NCBI GenBank assembly: GCA_035772735.1 | Contig: JASDFA010000003.1 | Span: 101,904,501-101,968,500 of the forward strand | Reading direction: 5' to 3' | DNA from: Datura wrightii | Taxonomy: Eukaryota; Streptophyta; Magnoliopsida; Solanales; Solanaceae | DNA length: 64,000 nt | Shown: one piece after another, positions 9,952 through 21,290 of the stretch | Layout of the letters: the number at the start of each line of letters is the position of its first letter | How positions within the stretch are numbered: the first letter of the stretch is position 1 | The notes under the pieces: model-generated | Database searches by the model: none | Told to the model about the DNA's origin: nothing | What the model saw: the letters and a program-made list of their open reading frames with translations, nothing else | Position numbers and translations under genes: made by a program

Positions 9952-11413
9952 CTATTTAAAACATGTCTTCATCTTCGTGAAACTTGATTTCCTTGAAATT
10001 TGATATTTGTCCTGATGTGACCTTAGAATTTGATGAAGATTCGTCTTCATCTGCATGAGAGTTTGTAGAGATTCCATTTTGTCCTTATGTAGCTTGTCTT
10101 TTTGTTGCATTGTTTTTTGGGTGAATTCCTGAGGGGTCCACTGCTTTTGATTGTAGTAGCTTTTCATTTTTCTGAAAGGATAGTCTGGCCGTCTGCTTTA
10201 GTTAAGAAGATAAGCTTGAGGTATCCCTTGCGGATCTAGCATGTCTCCGTTGCTTTGTTCACTTGTATGAGAGGATGCAATATCTAATAATTCCATTATC
10301 TGTTTTTGTTGGGTATCTTTTTCCAAATTTGACAAGGCCTACTGGAGCCTTCTTTTAATTCTTCCTTGGACAGTTGGGAATCCTGTCGTAATGAAGAACT
10401 TGAAGTTTCCTTATCTTCCTGGGGTGTTGGTGCCCATCCTTTGATTTTGATGGTCTTACTCAGATATTTAATCCTTTCAAATTCATGAATATCAAAGGAC
10501 CAGCTGATAATATATGAAATTCTTTTTGCAATAAAAAACTTACACAATTTAATATTTTCTGGTAGGGTGGAAATATTCTTCTCTACCTGAAATTTCTCAA
10601 ACTGTGTCTGAAAATATTTTGACAATACCTATTTATTTCCTCAGAATTGGTTCCACCATTTCTAAAACCATCTGGGGATGATCGCAATTTTCATTTCTTC
10701 TGAATACTTGACAAACCAAGAGTGAGTGTTGGGCCTTAGACACGTAAAGTAATACCAAGCTGCCTTATAATCATACCAATTGTATGTCTGGGGTCTATGG
10801 GTTCTTAATAGGGGAATGGGTGTATGTAGATAATCTACAAACCATTCAAACGGACTTAAAGTTCTTTTACTTGTGAACTTCAACTATTGAATACTGTCAG
10901 GATTATTCGGACATTTTAATTTATGCTCAACTTTTACTGAATCGGTGTCTATTAAAATGAACTCATAATACCTTTGGGTTTTAAGGGGATCATCTGTCTC
11001 CATGTAATTCCAATTTGTGCAGCAGGGTTTTAGTAAATCAGGTACTCCAAACCCTTCATTTTTTCTATCGAGGGCCATGATCGGCAGTTCTGTAAAACTA
11101 TTAGCTCGAACTGCTATTTATTTGGAATATTTTTCTCCATTTTCTTTTTAGGAGTCGCTGGCAGAACTGCCTGAGAGTATGTCTCTGGTGGCTTCATTTT
11201 ATAGCTATCCTTTGTTTGGATAGAGATAGTTTTGTCGCCTGATGAAGAGTCTCCTTTCAAAACTGATTTTAATGGTTGTAATCTGGTCTGACTGGTTATG
11301 GGTTCCTTTAATGGGGACGGAATAGTAGCTTTTGGCAAAGATGGGAATTCTGCCAAAACTGAATATTTATTTTCTGGTTTTGGTTTTTCCTCTTCTTTGA
11401 AGGTTCTTTTCAT
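9952..11413 (-). pseudogene. EPRV ORF4 (transactivator-position protein), copy B
   Basis: This is the same gene as at 2,033-3,494, with the same span of 1,462 bases. The ATG at 11,413 opens MKRTFKEEEKPKPENKYSV, and an upstream TTG at 11,452 is in the same frame. Clean pieces are 11,452-11,114, 11,078-10,884, 10,883-10,662, 10,625-10,296 and 10,167-9,952, separated by stops and frameshifts. They carry CCTNWN, ETDDP, THSWFVKYS and IPRWF. The start lies about 45 bases past the RNase H stop. The last part (10,167-9,952) is lysine- and glutamine-rich. The function is inferred from position only. Confidence 0.65.
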
Positions 11414-11457
11414 TATTTCTTCTGGTTTGAAAGGATGAAATGGAGGCCTCAAGGGCC

Positions 11458-12948
11458 TTATACCTGGTGTTCCGGGTCTAATTTAGTTCCCTGTAGAAAT
11501 TCCCTAGTCAAAAAATCTGGGAGAGAATTATTTTCTCCTTGTATAAACTCGATTTGAAAATTAAAGCTGAATAACAAAGCGTGCCATCTGGTAAATATTT
11601 GTTTAGAAACCATATTTTTTCCATCTTTTTGTAAAACATCTTTGGCTGCTTTGAAGTCTACTCGTAGTAAAAATTCTTTATTTATTAGATCGTCTTGAAA
11701 TTTTGTGATACGTAGCACTATAGTCAGAATTTCTTTTTTAATGGTGCTGTAATTTTTCTGACTATTATTCCAGATTCCTGAAGTGAATCTTACTAATTGT
11801 TCGGGGTTTTCTAGGGAGATTTTTTGTTTAAGGATGTCTCCATATCCTATGTCTGAGGCGTCAGTTTCTACTATCATGAATGCCTCTGTATGTGGTATTC
11901 CTAGACATGGAATTTTTTAACTACTGATTTTATTTTTTGGACTGTATCTGTTTGTTCTAATCCCCATGGGACTGGATCCTTCTTAAGACGCTGATAAAGA
12001 GGCTTACAAACCTGTCTAATACTTGGAAGAAAATTTGCAACATAATTGAGACTTCCGAAGAATCTCTGAAGCTGAGTTTTATCAATTAATTCATCTGAAA
12101 ATTTGGATGAGGACTCTATGGCTCTACAAATGGGTTTATAGTTTCCTTGATATAAGTCATGACCAAGGAATCTAATAGCAGTCTGAAATAAATTAATCTT
12201 TTTAGCGCTTACTACTAATCCGTTTTGCTTAACAACTTTTAAAATGGTTTGGATATGTTTGAAGTGTTGGTCAATATCTTCTGAGTATATCAAAACATCA
12301 TCTATGTAAACTATAAAAATATGACTGTGGATTAAATATGTTGTTCATTACATTCTGAAATTCAGACGGTGCATTTTTTAATCCGAATGGCATTACATTC
12401 CATTCATATTGTCCGAAAGGTACATTAAAAAGTTGTTTTATATTTATCTTTTTCTGCTATCTGTATTTGCCAAATCCGGATTTCATATCGAACTTACTAT
12501 AAATGTTAGCTTTATAAGTTCTTTTTAGAAGATCTCTTTTATTGGGTATTGGATACCTGATCCATTTTAAAACTTTGTTAAGGGGCTTATAATTAATGAC
12601 TAGCCTTGGGGCCCCTCTTTCTTTTTCCGCACTATTATTGACATAGAATGCTGAACAACTCCATGGTGACTTGGAAGGTCTAATATTCTTTTTATCAAGT
12701 AAATCGTTGATTTCTTTTTTACAATATTCCATTAACTCTTGATTCGTTTGAATAGGTCTAGCCCTAGTAGGGATATTCTTTTCGTTGAATCCCTTAATAT
12801 ATGGTAACTCAATAATTTGGCGTTTCCTATCCCAAAAGGCATTAGGAAATTCTGAATAGACTTCTCGTTCAATGAATTCTTGTAGGCTTTTAATTTTTGC
12901 TTCTACCTTTACATTTTTTAAAGCGGATTGAATCCGTTTAAATTTTAT
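11458..12948 (-). pseudogene. EPRV reverse transcriptase-RNase H, copy B
   Basis: The RT shows APRLVINYKPLNK, FDMKSGF and the catalytic YIDD at 12,297-12,308, followed by VLIYSEDIDQHFKH. The RNase H frame 11,877-11,458 is clean for 139 codons, keeps the catalytic aspartate in ETDAS (11,851-11,870) and ends with the expected LPDFLTREF. Breaks are a stop in place of sense codons at 12,949-12,951, a frameshift just after KSGF near 12,470, a frameshift around 12,330 and another near 11,910. In copy A the frame is open where 12,949 stops this one. Confidence 0.86.
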
Positions 12949-15384
12949 CTAGTTCTTTAAATAGTTTATTTGTTGGGAAAGCATATTTATTATAAAGATA
13001 GTTTTTATTTTATAAATTCTTTCATCTTTTGATATATTATTTAAGTAGGGAAAAATGATATCTTTTCCTACAGCAGTGGTGTGGATGTCGTCTAAATCAG
13101 CGACATAAGGTTTTATTTGGGTAATAAAGGGGGTGCCTAATATTATTTCTTCATTTATATCTTTAGTTATTACAAAATCGTTAATAAAGCATATTCCATT
13201 ATTGTATATGTGTGCCTTGTGGAGTTTATAATTTATTTTGTGCCTTTCTCCAGTCACGGAGAATAACCGCGTTGTACTTTTTTCAAGGTACTTAGTAGGG
13301 ATTATTCCTTCAATAATGCAGTTTTGGTCTGCACCTATGTCTAATAATGCTATTTTGTGAATAGTATAATTTTTATTTATAACCAATGTGATAGGTATAT
13401 GCCAGCTCTGGGCTATAACTATCGCAATAGTTTTTACTCCTGATTTACCTTCTAGAGGGCTCCCTAGAGACTCATCTTCTTCTTCACCTTTTTCTAATTT
13501 TGATTTTTCTCCTGGTTCGGATTGATACAATTCATATCCTTGCATTGGTTCTAGTTCATTTAACAATTTATTAGCAAAGGCATATGTTTCTAGCTTATTA
13601 AGTCTTTGCTTAACTTCTTTGACTTCATTTTTAATATGTAATAATTCGGTTTGAAGATCTTGTACCATTGTACTAGACTTTTGTTCTTTAAATTTATTTA
13701 GTACGTTTTTCATATTAAAAAGTTCAATTGTTTCTTTGTCATGTTGTTGTTTAAGAACTATATTTTTTAATTCTGTTAAATATTTTCTTTTAAAATCTTT
13801 ATCTTCAATATGATCAATCATATTAAAGAAGATTTCCTTGTTATTATTGGTAATGACATTTATTGAGTGGCTATCACAGGTGCAGATTTCTCCCGTGCAT
13901 CCACCATGATCAGTTGAGTCACTATTGTTAGAACTATATGCTATATTAAGCTGGTCTTCATCACGGAAGATTTCTTCAGGGGAAGAATTATTGTCATGTT
14001 CATAAAGAATAGAATATAATCTATCTTTTATTTCTAGCTCAAGTTCTAAAATATTCATCTTATCTTTCTTTTTATTTGGGACCTTACAATCCTTAGCCCT
14101 ATGGCCAAATTTTCCACAATTCCAACACTTATCATTATTTCCTTGAAAGCCACCTTTGTTGGCTTCTCGTTTGTGCCTTTTTAAATCTTTTTCTGTAATG
14201 ATGGGGTTTTTCAGATTTATTTTTATAGTGCTTGTATCTTGTTTTAATTTTCTTGGATGCATCTTTTGAAGGGGCTGACAACTTGATGTATCCAAAATCT
14301 TGACAAAAGCATTCTATATCCTTTTTGGATATTTTATTATCCTTTTTAAGTTAATTTTTAAGCTTCATATCTGTACATAATTCAAGTCCTGTGACATTTA
14401 TAAAACTTATAAGGTCACCATAGGTTAATTGGCTATAAGGAATTTTTCCATCAAATTTATCTTTAATTTTATTCTAACCTTTTCAATGAATAATGTTGGT
14501 AAACCACTTATGAAATTTTCTTTCCAATAATCATGACTACAGTCTTCTTTGACCATAACCTTGTTGAGGAATACATCCTTATACCATCTAAAATCATCTA
14601 ACTTTGGGCAAGATAGGTTAGATAGTATTTCTAAACTCCTATCTTGAAAAAGTTGAGGTTCTCCTATAAAATGTCTTGCTATACTATAAATTATGGTAGC
14701 GGTGGCGTCTTCTATGCATAGATTTTCAAAAGTTTGTCCTGTAGATTCAGTCTTAATAACTTGAGTGATGGTTGTAGCATTTGTTACACTAGGTCTATTA
14801 TGTTCAGTGAGATAATTATCCCACCAATATTTTAATGTCCCTGTAAATCCAGATATAATTAGAGTGGCAGCTTGTTTATCCGTGCAGTTTTTCATTTTAT
14901 AGGCCGTAATGGCCATCCCCATTTCATGTAACTTGTTGTATTTCTGATGTTCTGCAAGTCCATCAACATTCCATTCAGCAATTTCATTTCCAGAGTGTGA
15001 AGTATGAGATAAAAATTCATTTTCTTCATACTGCATATCCGGGAATGAGGGTTTATTATAATAATTCTTTTTGATGGAATATTTAGAGCTTAACTTATTA
15101 ATGTCGTTATCAGACTTTTCAGATATTGTTCTTATGACCTTATCATCTTTTAATTTTTATTCATCCTTTAATTTTAATTCATTCTTTAATTTTAATTCAT
15201 CCTTTAACTTTTCATTAATCTTTTCTATAAGATCATCTGTGATTTCAAACTTTTCTTTAAATTTGGGGAATTTATCTTTGGAAAATTCTGGTAATTTAAA
15301 TATTGGATGGGTTTCTAATTTCTTATTATTATAGGAATGGCTAGGTTTATCCTTGAAAATAGATTTATTATCAGTCTTAAGGAT
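12949..15384 (-). pseudogene. EPRV capsid-protease region, copy B
   Basis: The capsid core reads cleanly from 15,036 to 14,425 (GTLKYWWDNYLTEHN, WKENFISGLPTLF) and shifts frame near 14,460. The frame 14,295-12,949 (448 codons) is open through the zinc knuckle CWNCGKFGHRAKDC (about 14,088-14,127, intact CX2CX4HX4C), an acidic linker, a coiled-coil-like stretch (KNEVKEVKQRLNKLE) and the protease. The protease active site reads LLDIGADQNC (13,330-13,341), so the conserved DTGA is DIGA. The first roughly 35 residues of the 448-codon frame are out of register with copy A because of an indel near 14,190. A TAA breaks the lysine-rich repeat near 15,160. Confidence 0.85.
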
Positions 15385-15889
15385 CTAATTAGAGACTACG
15401 TATAGTAATTGATTAGTGTAATTGTTTTTTTGAATTAATCTTTTTATATCTTTATTCTTAGGATCACCTTGGGTATCTACTATATCAATTTTAAAAGGTG
15501 TAGCTATGACAGTTCTACCATCTATTGGTAAACTAATTTCCTCTAGTGGGGGTATTATAGATTCAACCACCTTAGATTTGGTATGCCATTCATTAACAAT
15601 CATGCTCAATGATTCCTTTTGATCATCCAATTTTCCTGTGTACTCAAACCATTTAAAGAACTCTATATTGCATCTCATTCTTTTCATATCGGCGCACCAT
15701 TTTTTCCTAAGGGATAATCTTTGCTTTAATGAATATCTTTCTGCATACCATTGTCGTTTTATGCTATTTTCTGGATCTAACCAGAGTTTATCTAAATATT
15801 CAAAGTCTGGTTCGAACTCCTCATCAGATCTAATCATGCATAAAGAGTCTCTTGCTCCTAGCATCTCACTAGTAGTGGGACTTGTTCTA
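15385..15889 (-). pseudogene. EPRV movement protein 3' part, copy B (truncated at the junction)
   Basis: About 165 codons matching the C-terminal half of the copy A movement-protein frame: LGARDSLCMIRS, FEYLDKLWLDPENSIKRQWY, then a clean run to VVSN and TAG at 15,385. The stretch after KRQWYAE, which is frameshifted in copy A, is intact here. The 5' part with the 30K core is missing because of the breakpoint at about 15,889. After the TAG the same frame stays open and protein-like into the capsid region. Confidence 0.82.
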
Positions 15890-16099
15890 CAATTCGCACC
15901 CGAGCAGTAGCTGCAGACACATTTGTGGCTACTGGAATCACCTGCTGGTTCACCTAGTTGGTGACTATTTGAGCCGGCAATTGAATGGCCGCCCTGAATT
16001 CGGCGGTGGATATGGATTCATCTAAGGAGCTGCCGGGGCTGATGGGGCAGGCCTGTTGACATTAGCATCCCTTCTTCCATTACCACGTCTGGGAGACAT
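15890..16099 (-). pseudogene. Gypsy (Tekay-type) gag N-terminus, element E3
   Basis: The minus strand has ATG at 16,099 opening MSPRRGNGRRDANVNRPAPS, like MPPRRVNVRRNGNEN at 31,696. A TAG follows after APAAP. A shifted frame continues with TAEFRAAIQLPAQIV and SAATARVR, matching TEFRAAIQML...ARVRDFL in element E2. The homology stops exactly where the viral sequence begins, so the pararetrovirus block joins this gag at the ARVR codons. Confidence 0.7.
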
Positions 16100-16297
16100 G
16101 GTTCACTAAAACTTAATAGAGCAAGAATTAGAAGGGCATTTCTAGAATTGAACTTTAATGCACGATAAAGAGTATGAACAAAAGAGAGTTTTCCTAATAA
16201 CATCTCGTAGCCTCCTCGTCATAAGTGTGGCGTGCTTCACACCCACGAAAAGGACTCTACTTGATGTGGCTTTCACACTTTTCGAGGATACTCTAAA

Positions 16298-16316
16298 CCT
16301 AGGGCTCTGATACCAA
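16298..16316 (-). other. Primer-binding site (tRNA-iMet), element E3
   Basis: The minus strand reads TTGGTATCAGAGCCCTAGG three bases from the LTR end (GTCGTGACA). This is the Tekay-type initiator-Met primer site and shows that the LTR to its right is a 5' LTR of a leftward-transcribed element. Confidence 0.88.
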
Positions 16317-16319
16317 GTT

Positions 16320-18830
16320 TGTCACGACCTGAGCCTACAACCTGGACGTAACATGGTACTTGAAGTCACAAGTGACCCCAAGTCAACCCTTGGTCTATCA
16401 TTCACTAGCATTCTGAGTAATCATGCACAATGAAACTTTGAAACAATATCATAAAGAATTTATGAAAAACAAGTTTGAGAACATAAAGTTCAAAACATTT
16501 GAATAACACTAATAAATATAAAAATCATATCTGTCTAAAAGCCATCTAACTGAGGAGTTGCTGGGACAAGCCCCCAACTAACTCAAAGTTTAACTGAAAC
16601 TAATAAATGACTGAAAGGAAGAAATAACGCCCTTGGATGATGATGACTCACACTTCACAGCTGTGGTGGAGAATCTAATCTGCAGTGACTAACGGTGCTG
16701 AGTCTGAGAACCTGCAGCTGTATTATGAAACGATACAACATAAAAATATGTGTTAGTACATTGAATATACTGAGTGAGTGGGAGAAACATAACTGAATAT
16801 AAAGTATGAACTGAAATGACACGCAATGACCAACAGGTAAGCTGAACTGAACTATTGATATAATCTGAAATGGTCAAGCTGACCCTGTCTGATGGTCAAG
16901 GACATGCCCTATGTCTGAAACACTGAGTCTGAGATACTGTACTTAACTGAGTTAAACTGAGGACTATAACTGAACTGAGCTTCTTATTCTGAAACTGGAT
17001 TGGACTGACTAGTGGGAGAGTCTATAACCGACATATAACCACGTGAGCTACACGTGGAGTCCGATGTATACATTCCACCGATAGGACCCAATATACCTTT
17101 CCAAGGTATAAATGCATGAAAAGGGTGATCACAAAAGTTTGGGGCCAATCAAGCCAAGTAATACTGTAACCTACGCTGGCAACATAGTTTTGGGAACCTC
17201 GGTGCGCTGGAACCCCGACCCGTTTGGTGTTAAGTTCTACTCCCAATGGAAAACCTAAATTGAACTACTTAGCAGATAGCTCGAACTGGGGTCCAAGACT
17301 AGTTAGCGACGTATAACTGCATGTACCCTAAGAGTCTTATCGGACCAGATTCTAAAACTGGGTTCTAGACTGGCCATAACTGCTTATCTGGAAGCGTCGT
17401 AACCGTCTTAGAACAAGCGGTAACTAAATTGGGGTCTTGGGGATGGTCAGAGCTATATAACTAGAATTTCATGACCACCTAATGGACCAAATAGCTATAG
17501 TCTGAGTCTGATTCTTATAACTAAATGCACCACTGACACCTCAGGACACCTCAGGAAAGACTAAAGTCAAACTGATCAGTTGACAATTTTCTGAATGATT
17601 CTGAAGAGATTCTACGTTCTAACTGGTCTGAATTACTAACAGCTAATAGAGAATTCAACTTATCCCAATAACACGGGAACTTTCATAATATGCCGAAATC
17701 TCAAGAATTTAAGAAATCTCACCCAATAAGGCTAAGCTCATTCGTATCAATGGGATAGTTGCTCAACATATATATACTAAGAATTTCAAAGAAATTCATC
17801 CCTAAGAAATCTTCATTCACTAGAGGGAATTTAATAAGCAAAATCATTACTCGAAAGTTAGGGCTTAAATTCACTATTTCAAGAACCTTGATAATTTAAG
17901 TAAAAACTGATGGGAATCATATCAATAGAAAACGAGGATATCATTCTATGTGAAATTAATGAAATATAACATGCGATTTGCTTGTATTCGAAAACTCAAG
18001 GCTAAAACTGACAGAGAACTAGTAAAGGGTTTTGGGGGACACAAGGGAAGAACAATTCCCTTGTTGAATTTCCACATACCTGATGAAGAAGCCTGGAGGA
18101 ATTGCTGGAGAATTGAAGAAGAAGGATCTACTTTAGTTTGAAGCTCTGAACTTCTCTTGGAGGAATTCCGCATTCTATTTCTGGGAAGTTTGAGTGGGCA
18201 ATGAGGAAAAGAACCCATTACCCCCACTAAAACTTTTGAAACTGATGCTGAAACGACATAGTTTAAAGCTTGGGAGGGTAGGAAATTACTAAATAGCCCT
18301 TAGAAATTCGCTGAGAAAAACTGTGTGGTGTCCCTAACAAGTGACCTAATGAGTCGTGGTGTCTAAAAATGACTCGTGGTCATGCCCGTAAGGTAAACTG
18401 CCTGGAATCTCTAGTGGGTGACCACAAGTAACTTAATGAGTGGCCACGATTCTTGGTCACCAATCGTTGACCACACAGTCTCACCCCCTGGGAAACTAAT
18501 ACAAGGCTGGTAACGGGTCACCCAACAAGTCGTTCCCACTAACGATGACTCATGGTGACCACCCGTCAAGAACACTACCAACTTCTCAAGTTTCTGGATC
18601 CCGGTCTGATAACGAGTGACCCAATGAGTCATTTGGCCAGACAAGGACTCGTAAGATCGTCCATTGGGAACATTGCTGACACTTCCCTTCCTCCTTCGCA
18701 TGACTGACCTAACGAGTCGTTTGGTCTCACGACGACTCGTCAGGTGGGTCATCCTGAGATAATTCTGCAGCTTTTACAGATTTCTTGATTTATGTCCTGA
18801 AATTAGATTTTGAATTTCAGGGGCATTACA
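16320..18830 (-). mobile_element. Gypsy 5' LTR, element E3 (2.5 kb)
   Basis: The LTR runs TGTAATGCCCCTGAAATTC (18,830) to GGTCGTGACA (16,320) on the minus strand, with TG...CA ends. It carries a dense zone of ACGASTCGT-type near-palindromes at 18,340-18,750. A putative splice donor (ATCAGGTATGTGG) lies near 18,082 and a putative acceptor (TTTCATAATACAG) near 16,720. A diverged core cassette with CGCTGGCAA and ACCACGTG lies around 17,030-17,260. Short frames inside it (for example 17,950-18,227) look like chance. No polypurine tract lies at its right edge, as expected for a 5' LTR. Confidence 0.82.
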
Positions 18831-19600
18831 CTTGATAACAGAAACTAAAACCTAATCTAGCGGCAAAGGAGGGACTGGATCCCTAGGACAAACTGAATGT
18901 CTGGCCAACCGGGGATTTGAAACACTACGAGGGGTCTTAAATGATCCTATCGACCTATTCTTCTTACCCTATTCTACTTCTCTGTTGGTACTTGGGAGAC
19001 AGTGAATCAAATCCTTTGTCTTTTGAGAAAATGCATGCATCCGAGCAATAGTCATATCTGTCTGGGTAGTTGCCTCTAAACATTCTCGGACTAGATAGGA
19101 TCTTAAACTTAATACAATCAATGGAATCTATCCCTCGTATTCCAAACCTTGTTTGGAGCATATTGGGCCAAAGAATTAAACTTGAGACTATATTCGCAAA
19201 TCCACATGCTGCCCTACTCTAGGTACAAAAACTTATTAGCTTGAAACCATTGATGTTTTCGTGGCAAGTACTGATCAATAAAGGCTAAGGGATTTAGGAT
19301 CAATACTCACGAGAGCTAGAGCTCTTGAAAATATTTTCTTGGGACCCTATCATTAATTCCAACTGCTGATATTGAATCGCCACCACTCAGCTTAACATCT
19401 GAAGTGCTTTCTCAAAATCTCGTCCCTCTACTATACCTAAAAATTAGTAGGTGATAGAGAATCAATAACTCTATCTCCTCCTAGCTCAACTGAAATTGGG
19501 ACAATAGGAGGGGATGAATTCCTTCCCATGGTAGCTTCAACTAGAACTAGAGGAACTGTAACACAGGGAGTAAAAAAACTCACTTCGAGCCTCTAATCTA
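18831..19600 (-). pseudogene. Gypsy gag fragment, element E5
   Basis: Minus-strand sequence at about 18,950-19,190 translates in pieces to TDMTIARMHAFSQKT and a LAQYAPN-like segment. These resemble the gag stretch of Ty3 elements where residues around ARMQAFAQK follow a RFVLGL-type region. Stops and indels break it throughout. It lies 3' of the primer site at about 19,870 and is cut on its left by the E3 LTR. From 19,200 to 19,600 I see only degenerate internal sequence. Confidence 0.5.
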
Positions 19601-19887
19601 TTTCTCAGATCAGTAGGAGGGCGACTGGGACCCTTTCACATATCAGTGTCGATAAATCTCGTAGACATCTACCTTGCTGCAGATGTATTTTGAAACATAG
19701 GAACGATTTAGATTTCAAATATAACTTACGACTTTGTTCTATAGAAAAATCTATTAATGAACAGAGTGAAACAACTCCTAAATGCCTTGTAGCCTCTTGA
19801 TTATAAGTATGGTGCACAACATACCCATAAGAAAGACTCCATGGTTTATGGACTCCCCGGGACAGGACTTCACTCCGATACCAAGTT
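19601..19887 (-). mobile_element. 5' untranslated region and primer site, element E5
   Basis: On the minus strand, TTGGTATCGGAGTG (about 19,873-19,886) follows the LTR end GGCGTGACA and is a one-base variant of the TTGGTATCAGAGT-type iMet site. Downstream, the segment with TATGGGTATGTTGTGCACC, GAGGCTAC and GGCATTTAGGAG is collinear with the 5' leaders of E1 (26,551-26,738) and E2 (31,509-31,695). Confidence 0.7.
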
Positions 19888-21290
19888 TGTCACGCCTCAA
19901 AATTGGGGGAGGGACCAATTGGCTCCCGATACCTGAAAGACCAGGAACCTATCTATACAACATCTGTAACTGTAACACTTAGACCGCTAGGTCACCTGTC
20001 ACACTCAATTAGAGTTCAAACTAGACCTATAAGGTATCAACAATACGGGGTAAATAACTTAATGCCAACAAGGCTACGACTATGCTAAACCAAGCAACGG
20101 AAAGGCGAAAAGGCCACAAACTGAATAACACCATATATACTAAGTCCACAAAGTCTCTAAAGAGTAAACTGAACTAATTGTCGAAACAGAACTTTGACGT
20201 ACCCGTAACTGTATCTCAAAATTTTTACTGAATCTCAAAATTTTAATTGAAAAAACTAGATCTTAGCTCCAGAAAGAAAGGATCATACCAACACATCCGC
20301 TGATCACACGAACTATTACGACAACCGGCAATCCCAGCCTCTACCTTCACCTACTGTACGAACGTAGGTCCCAAGTAGAGGGATGTCAGTTCGAATAAAA
20401 TGTACTGTATGTAAGGCAGAAAGCTATAAACATATAAGATAACATTGATAACTGAGCCATAAATTAGGAATAGTAACAACCTGGAATCCTAGAAACTAAA
20501 ACCTGACAATAAGTCAACATTGAAGTCCAAATGCAACCAAGTAGCGCCCAAGAAAAACTATAATTGTAATGTCAGCAACCAGCCGATTGTAAAATCCATA
20601 TAAAAACGCCTCCAGCTAGTGTACCACACAAGATTAATAAAAAACACCTCCAGCCAGTGTACCACACTGAAGAAAAATAAAAATGCTTCTAGCTGGTGTA
20701 CTATACCAGGGTAAAATAAAAATATCTTCATTTGGTGTACCACACCGGGGTAAAATAAAAATATCTACAGTCAGTGTACCACACTAGGGTAAAATAAATA
20801 AATCTCAAACATAATCATAAATGGAGCTGATAGGACTTATACTGAATTAATTTAATTCATATGGAATTGAGATGATAAATGATAAATCTATGGCTGGAAA
20901 AGACTCTTTCCTAACACATAAATGCAAGTGAACACACATACCATGTAAAACTAGAAAATATGTGTATATATAAAATAAAACTATCAAATTATATACAAGC
21001 ATGCTGCTCAGTGACTCGAGGGACCTTCAGGAAGTTTAGACAATATATGAAATTTAGTAGGCTTACAAGCAATTTCCTACAAATAATCTTACCAATTTAA
21101 CGTATCGCTTGAATAGAAGCACATAGATTCTCATTTTGATACAAGCCTTTAATATCTAGAAACTACATATATATACTACCTGCAAGGTGGTTACTTTACC
21201 TGTATCAGCAAGTATACATTGGAATTCTATTATCAAACTTACCATATCAATGAGCACATATAGTTGTTCTTAATTCATTTGTCATATTTG
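19888..21290 (-). mobile_element. Gypsy 5' LTR, element E5 (probably incomplete)
   Basis: Starting at TGTCACGCCTC on the plus strand (LTR end on the minus strand), this stretch has no coding content and includes a 39-base tandem repeat at 20,600-20,800. I could not place the outer boundary. The flank that is duplicated with LTR A begins at 21,291, so 21,290 is used as a limit. It is more diverged from the other LTRs than they are from each other. Confidence 0.5.
20600..20800. repeat. 39-bp minisatellite, five copies
   Basis: A unit with the core CAGTGTACCACAC followed by GGGTAAAATAAAAA recurs with GTAC at 20,621, 20,659, 20,698, 20,737 and 20,776, spacings of 38, 39, 39 and 39 bases. Units differ by several substitutions, more so at the left end. 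It sits inside the E5 LTR. There are no spacers of equal length between identical repeats, so it is not a CRISPR-type array. Confidence 0.85.

Larger units (their letters stand above)
9646..15889 (-). mobile_element. Endogenous pararetrovirus, copy B (5'-truncated unit)
   Basis: A second copy lies head to tail with copy A, starting within the 3' part of the movement-protein gene and running through capsid, protease, RT, RNase H, ORF4 and the promoter region. Similarity to copy A ends abruptly at about 15,889 (CTTGTTCT), beyond which the sequence is gypsy gag. About 1.7 kb of the 5' end (leader, ORF1, most of the movement protein) is missing. Lesions mostly differ from those of copy A, so the two decayed separately, except for a shared TAG at 15,385-15,387. 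Confidence 0.88.

Noticed and set aside
1695..15889. Reading the viral block as a normal retrotransposon
   Set aside because: It has a movement protein, no integrase and no LTRs, and repeats with one genome length.
17946..18227. Open frames on both strands in the E3 LTR
   Set aside because: They overlap each other and lie in an LTR with no gene-like homologues recognised.
933..18830. One chromovirus carrying the viral block as cargo
   Set aside because: The flanking chromovirus pieces have LTRs that start differently (TGTCACATCCCG against TGTAATGCCCCT), so a single element is unlikely.
20600..20800. Possible CRISPR-like array
   Set aside because: The units are contiguous and imperfect with no unique equal-length spacers, and the setting is plant LTR DNA.
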